A stretch of DNA of 64,000 bases from Leisingera sp. M658 (GCF_025144145.1 NZ_CP083546.1:3488501-3552500), one strand, 5' to 3'. Shown: positions 52,532 to 61,875, counted from the first letter of the stretch. The notes: generated from the letters alone by a model not told the origin. Translations and numbers: made by a program.

Positions 52532-53677
52532 TCAGTCCTTTCCCGCTGGCAGCCGGTCACGCACCAGCTGTACCCAGAATTCTGCGCCGATGGGCAGCAG
52601 AGCATCATTGAAATCGTAATCCGCCGCATGCAGCGGCTGGCCGTTTGGCCCGTCCTCGCCATTGCCCATCAGCAGAAAGCAGCCCGGAACAGCGGCGGCG
52701 AAATGGGCGAAATCTTCGGAAAAGCTCATCGGCGGGCGGTTGCGGATTACTTCGCAACCCGCAGCTTCGCCCGCACGGCAGGCGGCCTCAGCCGGGCCTT
52801 CCGCATTGATGGTTTCGACAAATTCGGTGTTGAAAGTCATCTCAACCTCCACCGCATGGGTGGCCGCAACGCCGGCTGTAATCTGGCGCATGAAACGCTC
52901 AACCGCCTCGCGGTCCGCAGGCACCCGTGCGCGGACATCGCCCTTCAGCACGGCTTGGCCCGGCAGCACATTGCGCTGGCCGTTTGTCAGAAACTCCGTG
53001 ACCGACACCACAGCACCAGCCCCCGGCGCCAGCTTGCGCGAGACGATGGTTTGCAGCGCCAGAACCATTTCCGCCCCGACGGTGATAGCATCGACACCCG
53101 CCTGCGGCATCGAGGCATGACCGCCCTGGCCCTTGATCGAGATTTCAAACAGGCTTTCGCTGCCGCAAATCTGCCCTGGGCGGGTCGAAACCTGCCCCAC
53201 CGGCGCGCCGGGCAGGTTGTGAATGGCATAGACTTCTTCGATCGGGAACCGCTCCAGCAGCCCCTCGGCAATCATCGCCTGGGCGCCCAGCCCGTGTTCT
53301 TCGTTGGGTTGAAAGATGAACACAACAGTGCCGGCGAAACCCTGATCCTGCACCAGCCGTTCCGCGGCGCCCAGCAGCATGGTCATATGGCCGTCATGGC
53401 CGCAGGCATGCATCTTGCCGGGCGTTTCAGAAACATAACCGTGGGTGGAGGTTTCAGTGATCGGCAGCGCGTCCATATCGGCCCGCAGCCCAATGGCCCG
53501 GTTACCGGTGCCTGCCCGCAGCAGGCCGACAACGCCAGCGCCTTCATGCACCTCCAGCCCGAGGCCGCGCAGATGATCTGCCACTTTGGCCCTGGTCCGG
53601 TCTTCCTGAAAGCCAAGTTCCGGATGCCGGTGGAAATCCCGGCGCAGCGCGGTCAGGCGGTCCTGAAAGCTGTTCAT
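52532..53677 (-). CDS. M20D family amidohydrolase (hippurate hydrolase-like)
   Basis: 381-residue di-metal hydrolase of N-acylated amino acids. Metal-site segments are HACGHDGH (90-97, with Cys92 and His94), the catalytic Glu in FQPNEEHGLG, and the late ADYDFND. A lid domain sits in the middle. The frame extends 15 codons further, but the ATG at 53677 has GGGGAA upstream. It begins the operon M20-dpaL-M24-racemase, where removal of an acyl group before deamination is a plausible first step. Confidence 0.88.
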   Translation of the reverse strand: MNSFQDRLTALRRDFHRHPELGFQEDRTRAKVADHLRGLGLEVHEGAGVVGLLRAGTGNRAIGLRADMDALPITETSTHGYVSETPGKMHACGHDGHMTMLLGAAERLVQDQGFAGTVVFIFQPNEEHGLGAQAMIAEGLLERFPIEEVYAIHNLPGAPVGQVSTRPGQICGSESLFEISIKGQGGHASMPQAGVDAITVGAEMVLALQTIVSRKLAPGAGAVVSVTEFLTNGQRNVLPGQAVLKGDVRARVPADREAVERFMRQITAGVAATHAVEVEMTFNTEFVETINAEGPAEAACRAGEAAGCEVIRNRPPMSFSEDFAHFAAAVPGCFLLMGNGEDGPNGQPLHAADYDFNDALLPIGAEFWVQLVRDRLPAGKD

Positions 53678-53843
53678 ATGCGTTCCCCAAGCTGATTGCA
53701 GAGACCTTATTCTGCGAAACATGACTTGGCGCGTATATTTCTGGTGACGCAGTGACGAAATTTATTGCCGCGAGCGGGTTGCGGGCGGAAATTCGTACCT
53801 GTCAGAATGGCTGCAGTTTGGACCGCATTCCGGGAACTTAAGC

Positions 53844-54386
53844 CTAGATTTCCTCGCCCTTTTCCAGCAGCTCCTCGATCAGCTGCCGCTGGATGCCCGG
53901 GCTGTCGCCGCCGCCGAACTGCAGCGCCCCGCCGGTGTAAAGTGTGCCATAGGTGCGGGCGATATTGACGGTCTGGCCAAGCGAGGAAATCAGCTGATCC
54001 TTCTTCAACGGCGACAGCGGATGGATGAACACCGCCCAAAGCCGCCCCTTGGCCACGGCATAGCGTGCATCCAGGGCCGTGTCGAAATTGGCCTGCATCA
54101 TCCGCATCATATCTTCCGCTGTCAGCCCCTCGGCCGGGCGCAGCGGCACCATTGCCCGCATCCGGTCCGCCGTCCGGTCGGTCACCACCAGCATCGGCAC
54201 GCCTGAAATGGTCAGCTGAAACCCGGTACCCGCGGGCTGCGCGTTTTCGTCCAATGCAAAGAGTATCCGCCCCAGCCGTTCATAGGTCATCGGCGGCTCG
54301 GGGGAGTCAGGGACCTTCGGCGCGTCCTGCGCCAAAGCAGGCGCCGCAAGAACACACGCTGTCACAATCGTCCGCAACCAGGCCAT
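53844..54386 (-). CDS. Exported protein of unknown function (180 residues)
   Basis: Has a cleavable signal peptide (1-19, ending APALA) and a mature region with a YERLGRILFALDENAQP helix, strands FQLTISGVPMLVVTDR, and MMRMMQANFDTALDARYAV, which recall YbjN or type III chaperone-like folds. I would not assign a function. Single gene facing the YHS gene with a 234-bp gap upstream. Confidence 0.75.
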   Translation of the reverse strand: MAWLRTIVTACVLAAPALAQDAPKVPDSPEPPMTYERLGRILFALDENAQPAGTGFQLTISGVPMLVVTDRTADRMRAMVPLRPAEGLTAEDMMRMMQANFDTALDARYAVAKGRLWAVFIHPLSPLKKDQLISSLGQTVNIARTYGTLYTGGALQFGGGDSPGIQRQLIEELLEKGEEI

Positions 54387-54620
54387 AACGGCACCTCCTC
54401 ATTGACACATGCACACAGGCTACTGCGCCGCGGCGCGAGGCTCCATGCACAGATGAGTGAGGCGCTGTGACTAAGCTCAAACAAAGATCGGGACGATCTG
54501 CAATGTCAAGCGAACGAACGAGAATTAAACGTCCAAGATTTCGGACCTAAGTTCAACTTATCGGGCTGCACAGCCTGAACTGAACAGAACAACCCGCAAC
54601 TGAACCTGATGAGGACACCC

Positions 54621-55100
54621 ATGAAAATTCTTCTGACAACCGCCCTGATTTCGCTCTCTGCCGCACTGGCCGCCCCGGCCTTTGCCGCTGATGAGCTTAA
54701 CGTCTCCAACGGCATCTCGGCCGGCGGCGCACCGCTGGCTGCGCATGGCGTGGATCTTGTGTCGCTGCTGGACAGCCGCAACCCGGTGGAAGGCGTGGCA
54801 AACTACTCTGCCACTGTGGACGGCGCCTCTTATTACTTCACATCTGAGGAGAACAAGACCGCGTTTGAGGCCGATCCGGCGAAATACCTGCCGCAGCACG
54901 GCGGCTTTTGTTCCTATGGCGTGTCTGTGGGCAAGAAATTCGACGGCGACCCGGACCAGTATCTGGTGCATGACGGCAAGCTGTTCCTGTTCCTGAACGC
55001 CGCCACCCGCGCCGCCTTCCTGGAAGACGTGCCCGGCACCGCCAAAACCGCAGACACCCAGTGGGGCCAGATCAAGCACACCGCCGTCAGCGAGCTCTGA
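54621..55100 (+). CDS. YHS domain-containing periplasmic protein
   Basis: 159-residue exported protein with a signal peptide (1-22, ending PAFAA) and a YHS-type core: GGAPLAAHGVDLVSLLD, a strand YYFTSEENKTAFEADPAKYLPQ, and GGFCSYGVSVGKK. YHS domains are small metal-associated modules often found in copper or heavy-metal proteins. Here only one Cys remains, so a metal role is uncertain. The ATG at 54621 follows GAGGA. A strong terminator follows. Confidence 0.85.
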   Translation: MKILLTTALISLSAALAAPAFAADELNVSNGISAGGAPLAAHGVDLVSLLDSRNPVEGVANYSATVDGASYYFTSEENKTAFEADPAKYLPQHGGFCSYGVSVGKKFDGDPDQYLVHDGKLFLFLNAATRAAFLEDVPGTAKTADTQWGQIKHTAVSEL

Positions 55101-55160
55101 TCGCGCACCACCCTGCGTCCCGGAGGGCCAGGCGGTTCCGCTCCGTCCCGCCTGCCCTTG

Positions 55161-55195
55161 CACCCGCGGCTGTTGCGTCAGCTGCGGGTGTTTTT
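55161..55195 (+). terminator. Rho-independent terminator of the YHS gene
   Basis: CACCCGCGGCTG and CAGCTGCGGGTG form a 12-bp stem (one G-U) with a TTGCGT loop, then TTTTT. It also lies downstream of cmk in the opposite direction. Confidence 0.9.
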
Positions 55196-55208
55196 GGTTG
55201 TTTGATGT

Positions 55209-55841
55209 TTACGCCAGTGTTTCGCCGGCCTCGCGGCGGGCTTCGATCACTGTGATCGCCTTGGCCAGGGCTTCTTCGATGCTCAGATCGCTGGTGTCGA
55301 TCAGAATTGCATCAGCCGCCGGCCGCAATGGCGCCTCGGCACGGTTCATGTCACGCTCGTCGCGGGCCTTCACATCACCCAGCACCTCATCCAGCGTGGT
55401 TACCTTGCCCGCAGCGGCGAGTTCCAGAAACCGGCGCCGGGCGCGGACTTCGGCGCTGGCGGTCACAAAGAATTTCACCTGCGCATAGGGGCAGATCACG
55501 GTGCCGATGTCGCGCCCGTCCAGCACCGCGCCCCCGGCCCGGCGGGCAAAGGCGCGCTGGAAATCAATCAGTGCGGCGCGCACTTCGGCAATCACCGCCA
55601 CTTTGGAGGCCGCCTGTGCCACCTCCCGCCCGCGCAGGTCGTCGCGCGCCAGGTCTTCCGGTGTCAGGTTCTGCGCGGCCTCTACTGGCGCCACACCATC
55701 CAGCATCTTGGCCCCCACGGCACGGTACAAAAGACCGGTATCCAGATGGCTGAAACCGTAATGGGCCGCCAACGCCTTGGACAGCGTCCCCTTGCCAGCC
55801 GCCGCGGGGCCGTCGACGGCTATCGTGTAACTTTCGCTCAT
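55209..55841 (-). CDS. cmk: Cytidylate kinase
   Basis: Phosphorylates CMP and dCMP with ATP. 210 residues, P-loop [12 protein letters not shown] near the N-terminus, [12 protein letters not shown] substrate-binding segment and [11 protein letters not shown]. The ATG overlaps the aroA stop (ATGA), the common alphaproteobacterial aroA-cmk pair. rpsA, which often follows, is not in this position. Confidence 0.96.
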   Translation of the reverse strand: MSESYTIAVDGPAAAGKGTLSKALAAHYGFSHLDTGLLYRAVGAKMLDGVAPVEAAQNLTPEDLARDDLRGREVAQAASKVAVIAEVRAALIDFQRAFARRAGGAVLDGRDIGTVICPYAQVKFFVTASAEVRARRRFLELAAAGKVTTLDEVLGDVKARDERDMNRAEAPLRPAADAILIDTSDLSIEEALAKAITVIEARREAGETLA

Positions 55842-57184
55842 GTGCGCTCCAGCTTGGCGCCGAGGTCCCCCATCAGGCTCTCGAAGATCGGGAAGGATGT
55901 TGCAATCGGGCCGCCGTCATCGACGGAGACCGCGTTCTGCGCGCCCATGCCCATCACCATGAAGGACATGGCGATGCGGTGATCCAGGACGCTTTCGCAG
56001 GTGCCGCCGCCGGGCACACCGTCGATGCCCAGGCCGGTGACTTCCCACCAGTCGTCGCCTTCCTCAACCGTCACGCCATTGATGCGCAGGCCCTTGGCCA
56101 TCGCGTCGATGCGGTCGCTTTCCTTGACGCGCAGCTCCTTGACGCCCGCCATCATGGTCTTGCCTTCCGCAAAGGAAGCCACCACCGACAGCACCGGGTA
56201 TTCGTCGATCATCGAGGCGGCGCGTTCCGGCGGAACCTCAATGCCCTTCATATCGGGAGAGTATTTGGCCCGCAGATCGGCAACCGGCTCGCCGCCCTCT
56301 TCGCGCATGTTCTCAAACGTCAGATCCGCGCCCATGTCCTGCAGAGTATAGTAGAGGCCTGCACGGGTCGGGTTCAGGCCGATGTTCGGCACCAGCACGT
56401 CGGAACCGGGGGTGATCAGCGCGGCACAGACCGGGAAGGCGGCGGAGGACGGATCGCGCGGCACCGCGATCACCTGCGGTTTCAGCTCCGGACGGCCGGT
56501 CAGGGTGATAACGCGGCCCTCTTCGGTTTCCTCGGTGGTGATCTCGGCGCCGAAACCGGCCAGCATCCGCTCGGTATGGTCGCGGGTGGCTTCCTTTTCG
56601 ATCACCAAGGTTTTGCCCGGTGCGTTGAGGCCTGCGAACAGCACCGCTGATTTCACCTGCGCCGAAGGCACAGGAACCTCGTAACGCACCGGCACCGGAT
56701 CAGCCGCACCCACGATGGTCATTGGCAGCCGCCCGCCGGAGCGGCCTACGGATTGCGTGCCGAACAGCGCCAGCGGGTCGGTGACACGTGCCATCGGGCG
56801 CTTGTTCAGCGAGGCATCGCCGGTAAAGGTCGCAGTAATCGGAGAGGTGGCCATCACCCCCATGATCAGCCGCACCCCGGTGCCCGAGTTGCCGCAGTCG
56901 ATCACATTGCCCGGCTCAGCAAAACCGCCAACGCCAACCCCGAACACCGACCAGCTGCCGCCGCCGTGGTTCACCACCTCGGCGCCAAAGGCCTGCATTG
57001 CTTTGGCTGTGTCCAGAACGTCCTCGCCCTCCAGCAGGCCGGAGATCCTGGTCTCCCCCACCGACAGTGCGCCCAGGATCAGCGAGCGGTGCGAAATCGA
57101 CTTGTCGCCGGGCACATCTGCCACGCCTTTCAGCGGGTCGGCACGGTGGGAGGTCATCGGGATGGGCGTGCCGTGTCCGGACAT
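55838..57184 (-). CDS. aroA: 3-phosphoshikimate 1-carboxyvinyltransferase (EPSP synthase)
   Basis: Sixth step of the shikimate pathway: joins shikimate-3-phosphate and phosphoenolpyruvate. 448 residues, with [17 protein letters not shown] (PEP/S3P site), [13 protein letters not shown], and the C-terminal LRVKESDRI. The active-site loop reads GNSGTG, and a FAGLNAPG region completes the fold. Second half of the aroA-cmk operon. Confidence 0.97.
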   Translation of the reverse strand: MSGHGTPIPMTSHRADPLKGVADVPGDKSISHRSLILGALSVGETRISGLLEGEDVLDTAKAMQAFGAEVVNHGGGSWSVFGVGVGGFAEPGNVIDCGNSGTGVRLIMGVMATSPITATFTGDASLNKRPMARVTDPLALFGTQSVGRSGGRLPMTIVGAADPVPVRYEVPVPSAQVKSAVLFAGLNAPGKTLVIEKEATRDHTERMLAGFGAEITTEETEEGRVITLTGRPELKPQVIAVPRDPSSAAFPVCAALITPGSDVLVPNIGLNPTRAGLYYTLQDMGADLTFENMREEGGEPVADLRAKYSPDMKGIEVPPERAASMIDEYPVLSVVASFAEGKTMMAGVKELRVKESDRIDAMAKGLRINGVTVEEGDDWWEVTGLGIDGVPGGGTCESVLDHRIAMSFMVMGMGAQNAVSVDDGGPIATSFPIFESLMGDLGAKLERT

Positions 57185-57284
57185 GGGGCTTCCTTCGTCT
57201 GTCGGTGCTTACTTACGTTGGCGCTATCGGTAACGGATTGGCGCTGGACGGTCCAGAGCCTTTGCCCGCAGCCCGCCCGCACCC

Positions 57285-58061
57285 TCAGCCAAGGTGGCGG
57301 AAGGTCAGGTAATGCGGCGTGCGGCCCTCGCGCAGGGCTTTCTGCTCATAGCGGGTGGAAATCCAGTCATCCCAGGACTGGCGCCAATCTTCGGGACCTT
57401 CTGCCATCCACTCGAAACCGGCCTTCGGCACCTCCTCCAGGGTCTGGCGCACATAGTCTGGAATATCGGTTGCCACCCGGAAGATCGCGCCCGGTTTCAG
57501 GCAGCGGGCCAGCGGCTCAAGATGCTCTTGCGTCACAAAGCGGCGGCGGTGGTGGCGCGCCTTGGGCCAGGGATCGGGATACAGCAGAAAGGCACGCGAA
57601 ATGGAACCCTCGGGCAGCACATCCATCAGGTCACGCGCGTCGCCGGGATGCACCGCGATATTCTCAGCCGCCGCTTTGCGGATCTTGCCCAGCAGCATGG
57701 CGACGCCGTTGATAAACGGTTCGGCCCCGATGATGCCAACATCCGGGTTGCTTGCGGCCTGATGCACCAGATGCTCACCGCCGCCAAAGCCGATCTCAAG
57801 CCAGACATCTTTGCCGCCGAACAGTGCGTTCACGTCCAGCGGGGTACGGTCCGGGTTCACATCCCAATCAACCGCACCGGGGCTGAGGCTGGCCAGATCT
57901 TCGTCAAGATAGCGCTTCTGGCTGTCTTTCAGAGTCTTGCCCTTGAAGCGGCCATAGAAGTTGCGCCAAGGCGCGCCGCTGGCATGTTTATCGGCCGCAT
58001 TGGCAACAGCGGTCCGAGCATTCTTGGTCTTGTCGTCGCGGGGCTTCTGGTCGCCGGACAT
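57285..58061 (-). CDS. trmB: tRNA (guanine46-N7)-methyltransferase
   Basis: SAM-dependent enzyme forming m7G46 in tRNA. 258 residues with the SAM loop LEIGFGGGEH, the acidic IGAEPFINGV and the TrmB signature LLYPDPWPKARHHRRRFV. An N-terminal Lys/Arg-rich extension (about 1-25) is expected in this group. The ATG at 58061 follows AGGAG at 9 nt; 19 more codons are open upstream. It belongs to the conserved phoH-to-trmB block. Confidence 0.94.
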   Translation of the reverse strand: MSGDQKPRDDKTKNARTAVANAADKHASGAPWRNFYGRFKGKTLKDSQKRYLDEDLASLSPGAVDWDVNPDRTPLDVNALFGGKDVWLEIGFGGGEHLVHQAASNPDVGIIGAEPFINGVAMLLGKIRKAAAENIAVHPGDARDLMDVLPEGSISRAFLLYPDPWPKARHHRRRFVTQEHLEPLARCLKPGAIFRVATDIPDYVRQTLEEVPKAGFEWMAEGPEDWRQSWDDWISTRYEQKALREGRTPHYLTFRHLG

Positions 58062-58151
58062 GCGTCTGGGCTCCTGTTCAGGGCGTCTTTTGAAAGGCTG
58101 GACGCTCCTCTGCCGCATGCAGGCCTCGTGGTCAAGCCTGTGTCAAGCCGG

Positions 58152-58808
58152 CTAGCGGGTTTGCCCCTGCCGGACCTCGCGCAGAACACCCGCTGCTATC
58201 AGCCGCAAGCGGCTGGGATACCATTCGCCATCCGGGTCCGTGCGCAGTGTCTCAATCGCAAAGCCGGGATCGACACCGCGCGCCACCATATAGCTGAGAT
58301 GGTCATGGATTTCGCGCTGCGTATCCACATAGATCCAGGATCCGAACTCAAAAGGCGTCGCCCAGCGCTGTGCCTTCCGCTCGCTCCGATAGTATTTATG
58401 CACCGCTACCGCCGGCCAATTGCGCTGGTGAAAGCCGATCTTGGACCCGATTGTCATCCGCCTCCGGCTGCCGGCCAGAAAGACATCGACACAGGCGCTG
58501 ATACAGGCCCCGTCAACCGATGTGTCCAGCCCGTGTTCCAGCACCAGCCCGGCCATCTCTTCCCCGGCATAGACACTGCCGCCAATGCTGTTGAGCTGCA
58601 GTTCGGAGATTTCCGGGTTCTTCTTCAGAATTTCCTGCAGGCGCCCGATGTCTTGCTCGGTGATTTCCGCCGGCTCGTCTTCCGTTTTCCGTTCGGTGTC
58701 ATAAACCAGCGTTCCGCCTTGCAAGCTGAATTTTTGCGGCAATGTGTCCTTGGCGGACGCAGATGACGCCAGAGCCAGAAAGGAAAGAACAGTTGTCACG
58801 CGCAGCAT
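58152..58808 (-). CDS. ClpP-like (COG3904-type) exported protein
   Basis: 218-residue protein with a signal peptide (about 1-19, ending SSASA) and a ClpP/crotonase-like fold: QLNSIGGSVYAGEEMAGLV, the nucleophile-like Ser104 in GACISACVDVFLAG, and His127 in GSKIGFHQ. The Ser/His arrangement resembles ClpP-class serine peptidases. Two Cys flank Ser104 (102 and 106) and could form a disulfide in the periplasm. No biochemical role is established. The ATG at 58808 is preferred over one 12 codons upstream because it begins the signal peptide. Confidence 0.8.
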   Translation of the reverse strand: MLRVTTVLSFLALASSASAKDTLPQKFSLQGGTLVYDTERKTEDEPAEITEQDIGRLQEILKKNPEISELQLNSIGGSVYAGEEMAGLVLEHGLDTSVDGACISACVDVFLAGSRRRMTIGSKIGFHQRNWPAVAVHKYYRSERKAQRWATPFEFGSWIYVDTQREIHDHLSYMVARGVDPGFAIETLRTDPDGEWYPSRLRLIAAGVLREVRQGQTR

Positions 58809-58940
58809 CGCAGTCCCGGCAGCTGGAAACACTCTTCTTTGCACTATGGTGCAGCGGACCGGTGTCTTCCAGCCTCAAAACGTCAGCTCTTCTGCCTCAG
58901 TATTTCGCGCGTGAGACACCCGGTCAGCATTGCTGACCGG

Positions 58941-59014
58941 CCCGCCGCGCCGCAGCGCGGCGCCCGGCCCAACGGGAGAGGCGCATTCCCAGAATGCGCC
59001 AAAACGGGCGGGAG
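58941..59014 (+). repeat. GC-rich dispersed palindromic repeat, copy C
   Basis: Starts CCCGCCGCGC like copy B, carries the core CCCGGCCCAAC (58963-58973), a centre with the perfect hairpin GGCGCATTC-CCA-GAATGCGCC, and the tail GGCGGGAGC. It lies downstream of metK. Confidence 0.75.
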
Positions 59015-59031
59015 CATCACCCAAACGAAAA

Positions 59032-59055
59032 AGAGCGGCCCCTGCGGCCCGCTCT
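59032..59055 (-). terminator. Rho-independent terminator of metK
   Basis: On the minus strand AGAGCGG pairs with CCGCTCT across a 10-nt GC-rich loop, followed by TTTT. It lies 22 bp after the metK stop. Confidence 0.85.
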
Positions 59056-59076
59056 CTTGTTTCGATCAGCCCGGTG

Positions 59077-60258
59077 TCAGACTGCTTTCTTCAGCGCCCC
59101 GGCCAGATCAGTGCGTTCCCAGCTGAAACCGCCATCGGCTTCCGGGTCGCGGCCGAAATGACCATAGGCAGCGGTGCGCTGATAAATCGGCTTGTTCAGG
59201 CCCAGATGCGAACGGATGCCGCGCGGGGTCAGATCCATCACCTGGTCGATCGCCTTTTCAATCGCTGCTGCGTCCACTTCACCGGTGCCATGCGTGTCTG
59301 CATAGATCGACAGCGGTTTGGACACACCAATAGCATAAGACAGCTGAATGGTGCATTTCTCCGCGATGCCCGCAGCCACGACGTTTTTGGCCAGATAGCG
59401 CGCTGCATAGGCTGCCGAGCGGTCCACCTTGGTCGGGTCCTTGCCGGAAAACGCACCGCCGCCATGCGGGGCCGCACCGCCATAGGTGTCCACGATGATT
59501 TTACGGCCGGTCAGGCCTGCATCGCCATCCGGGCCGCCGATCACAAACTTGCCGGTCGGGTTCACATGCCATTCGGTGGCGCTGGTCAGCCAGCCTTCGG
59601 GCAGGGTTTCACGGATGTAGGGTTCCACCAATGCACGGATGTCAGCCGAGGTCAGGCTTTCGTCCAGGTGCTGGGTCGACAGCACCAGCGAGCTGACGCC
59701 CACCGGCTTGCCGCCCTCGTAGACCACCGACAGCTGCGATTTCGCATCCGGGCCCAACGCAGGCTCGGTGCCGTTTTTGCGCACTTCCGCCAAGCGGCGC
59801 AGGATCGCGTGGGAATACTGGATCGGCGCAGGCATCAGCGCATCGGTTTCATTGGTGGCAAAACCGAACATAATGCCCTGGTCGCCGGCGCCTTCGTCCT
59901 TGTCGCCGGACGCATCCACGCCTTGGGCGATATGGGCGGACTGTTCGTGCAGCAGGTTGGTCACTTCCACGGTTTCGTGGTGGAATTTGTCCTGCTCGTA
60001 GCCGATGTCCTTGATGCAGGCACGGGTGATCTCATCGATCTTGCCCATGTAGTCGTGCAGCTTGTCCTGATCGGACAGGCCGACTTCGCCCCCGATGACA
60101 ACACGGTTGGTGGTGGCGAAAGTCTCAGCTGCCACGCGTGCTTCGGGTTCTTCCGCCAGGAAAGCATCCAGCACCGCATCTGAAATGCGGTCGCAGACCT
60201 TGTCCGGGTGGCCTTCGGAGACAGATTCCGAAGTGAAAGTGTAGTTCATACGGGTCAT
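59077..60258 (-). CDS. metK: S-adenosylmethionine synthetase
   Basis: Makes SAM from methionine and ATP. 393 residues, N-terminus [19 protein letters not shown], the ATP loop [15 protein letters not shown] and the C-terminal [19 protein letters not shown]. The reading frame is open 20 codons upstream, through the riboswitch. The ATG at 60258 starts the conserved protein and lies 6 nt after the riboswitch pseudoknot sequence. Feedback by SAM and SAH is therefore expected at the ribosome-binding step. Confidence 0.97.
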   Translation of the reverse strand: MTRMNYTFTSESVSEGHPDKVCDRISDAVLDAFLAEEPEARVAAETFATTNRVVIGGEVGLSDQDKLHDYMGKIDEITRACIKDIGYEQDKFHHETVEVTNLLHEQSAHIAQGVDASGDKDEGAGDQGIMFGFATNETDALMPAPIQYSHAILRRLAEVRKNGTEPALGPDAKSQLSVVYEGGKPVGVSSLVLSTQHLDESLTSADIRALVEPYIRETLPEGWLTSATEWHVNPTGKFVIGGPDGDAGLTGRKIIVDTYGGAAPHGGGAFSGKDPTKVDRSAAYAARYLAKNVVAAGIAEKCTIQLSYAIGVSKPLSIYADTHGTGEVDAAAIEKAIDQVMDLTPRGIRSHLGLNKPIYQRTAAYGHFGRDPEADGGFSWERTDLAGALKKAV

Positions 60259-60264
60259 GAAAAG

Positions 60265-60312
60265 TGCTCCACTGGTTCCATCCTTGCCACGCCAGGAAGC
60301 CGTTGTGGCAGG
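60265..60312 (-). ncRNA. SAM/SAH riboswitch in the metK leader
   Basis: Read on the minus strand, GCCACAACGGCTTCCTGGCG followed by TGGC forms the conserved hairpin: GCCAC at one end and GTGGC at the other, with ACGGCTTCCTG in the loop. After a short linker TGGAGCA supplies the pseudoknot strand and contains the Shine-Dalgarno-like GGAG 11 nt before the ATG. Loop GGCTTCC pairs with GGAGC. This matches the SAM/SAH class (Rfam RF01727), typical of metK in Rhodobacterales, where ligand binding occludes the ribosome site. Confidence 0.9.
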
Positions 60313-60321
60313 TATCAAGCC

Positions 60322-60350
60322 GCAGTACGCGGCCCATCCGCGCGGGTCAA
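60322..60350 (-). promoter_or_regulatory. Predicted metK promoter
   Basis: On the minus strand TTGACC (60345-60350), a 17-nt spacer and TACTGC (60322-60327). Transcription would start about at the riboswitch 5' end, giving a short leader. Confidence 0.6.
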
Positions 60351-60375
60351 TCTATATTCCAATAGAGTTAAGCAG

Positions 60376-61875
60376 CTATGACCGCGGCACAAGGGCGCGG
60401 GAGCGCAAAAAAACCGCAGCCGCAGCCAACAGGCACAGCAGGAACACCGGCCAATCCCCGATGCGGCTGTAGAGCGTCGGCGGCAGCGGCGCAGGCAAGG
60501 CCGCATCGATGTAACCCGCGTCACCCAGCGGCAGGCTGTTCAGCAGCGTTCCGTCCGCACCGATCATTGCAGACACCCCGGTATTTGCAGCCCGGATCAT
60601 TGGCAGGCCTTGCTCGATGGCCCGCATCCTGGCCTGCACCAGATGCTGAAAGGGGCCGGACCGGGTGCCGAACCAGGCGTCATTGGTGACCTGCACCAGC
60701 ATGTCGGGGCGGGTCTCTGCGGCATTCACATCCTGTGGAAAAACAGCCTCGTAGCAGATCAGCGGCAAGGCGCGGCCAATAGGCAGATCCATGATTTGGG
60801 GCCCGGGCCCGGCGGCATATCCCGCACCTGCCCGCGACGCAAAGCCATAGATCCCGAACCGGGCCATGACGTCGCCAAACGGCACATATTCCCCGAACGG
60901 CACCAGATGCGCCTTGTCGTAGGCGGCAGCGGGCTGACCGTCCATGTCCAGCAGCACCGCAGAATTGTAAAAGGCGCCCGCCTCCTCCCGCTGGATGCCC
61001 AGAAGCACCGGCACCCCGCCGGCGTTTTCGGAAATGACCCGCAGGGTGTCATCCGCATAATTCAGCAGCTGCGGCACCGCGGTTTCCGGCCAGACAATCA
61101 GGTCCGGACGCGGCGTTTCGGCAGAAAAAGCAACAGCGCGGCGGACAAATTCCCAGCGGTGATCCGGGTGCCACTTCAAATCCTGCGGCGCGTTGGGCTG
61201 AACGATTCGCACGGTCTTGCCTGTTGGATTTGCCAGCGGCGGGGCGGGAACGGCAAAGGCAGCGGCTGCCGCCAGCCCCAATGGCGCCAAGGCTGCCGCC
61301 GGGGCCCGCAGCAGCAAGGCCAGCGGCAGGAAGGCCCCAAGCGTCAGCAGCGCCAGCCCTTGCGGCCCGATCCAGGGCAGCAGGTTTGCAGCAGGCGTAT
61401 CAATCCAGAATTGTCCGAAAGCCGCCCAGGGAAAGCCGGTCAGCAGATAAGCACGGCCAAATTCCGCCAGAGACCAGGCAGCAACCAGCATCGGGATCCG
61501 CCAGACGCCGGCGCTGAACCGGGCGGCCAGTCCAAACGCAGCGCCCCAAAACAAGGCAAGCCCGGCCGCAAGAAACAACAGCGCAAAAGGGGCCATCCAA
61601 GCATGGCGTTCCGGATCAATCTGAAAGGGTTCAAGAATCCAGGACAGGCCAAAGGCAAAATACCCCAGCCCGAACAGCCAGCCGGCCAGCATCGCCGCGC
61701 GCGCCGTGGCGGCCTGCAGAACCAGCCAGCCTGCGGCGCCCAAGGCAAGCGGCAGTCCGAACCAAAAGCTCCAGGGGGCAAGTGCCAGAGACGCCAGCGC
61801 GCCGCCGCCAAAGGCCAGGCCGGCCCCGGCCGGGCAAAGCTGCCGCACGGCCTGCCGCAGCCCGGTTGCCATCAT
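60376..61875 (-). CDS. lnt: Apolipoprotein N-acyltransferase
   Basis: Adds the third acyl chain to the N-terminal cysteine of lipoproteins at the inner membrane. The 499-residue protein has six or seven N-terminal membrane helices (to about 215) and a nitrilase-type periplasmic domain with the catalytic triad Glu264 (WPETAVPQLL), Lys321 (DKAHLVPFGEY) and Cys374 (PLICYEAVFP). Two adjacent ATGs share bases with the corC stop (ATGATG). Gene order corC-lnt is conserved in proteobacteria. Confidence 0.95.
   Translation of the reverse strand: MMATGLRQAVRQLCPAGAGLAFGGGALASLALAPWSFWFGLPLALGAAGWLVLQAATARAAMLAGWLFGLGYFAFGLSWILEPFQIDPERHAWMAPFALLFLAAGLALFWGAAFGLAARFSAGVWRIPMLVAAWSLAEFGRAYLLTGFPWAAFGQFWIDTPAANLLPWIGPQGLALLTLGAFLPLALLLRAPAAALAPLGLAAAAAFAVPAPPLANPTGKTVRIVQPNAPQDLKWHPDHRWEFVRRAVAFSAETPRPDLIVWPETAVPQLLNYADDTLRVISENAGGVPVLLGIQREEAGAFYNSAVLLDMDGQPAAAYDKAHLVPFGEYVPFGDVMARFGIYGFASRAGAGYAAGPGPQIMDLPIGRALPLICYEAVFPQDVNAAETRPDMLVQVTNDAWFGTRSGPFQHLVQARMRAIEQGLPMIRAANTGVSAMIGADGTLLNSLPLGDAGYIDAALPAPLPPTLYSRIGDWPVFLLCLLAAAAVFLRSRALVPRS

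Noticed and set aside
55161-55195. Mobile element end or attachment site
   Set aside because: The hairpin followed by five T is a standard terminator; no integrase or direct repeat is present.
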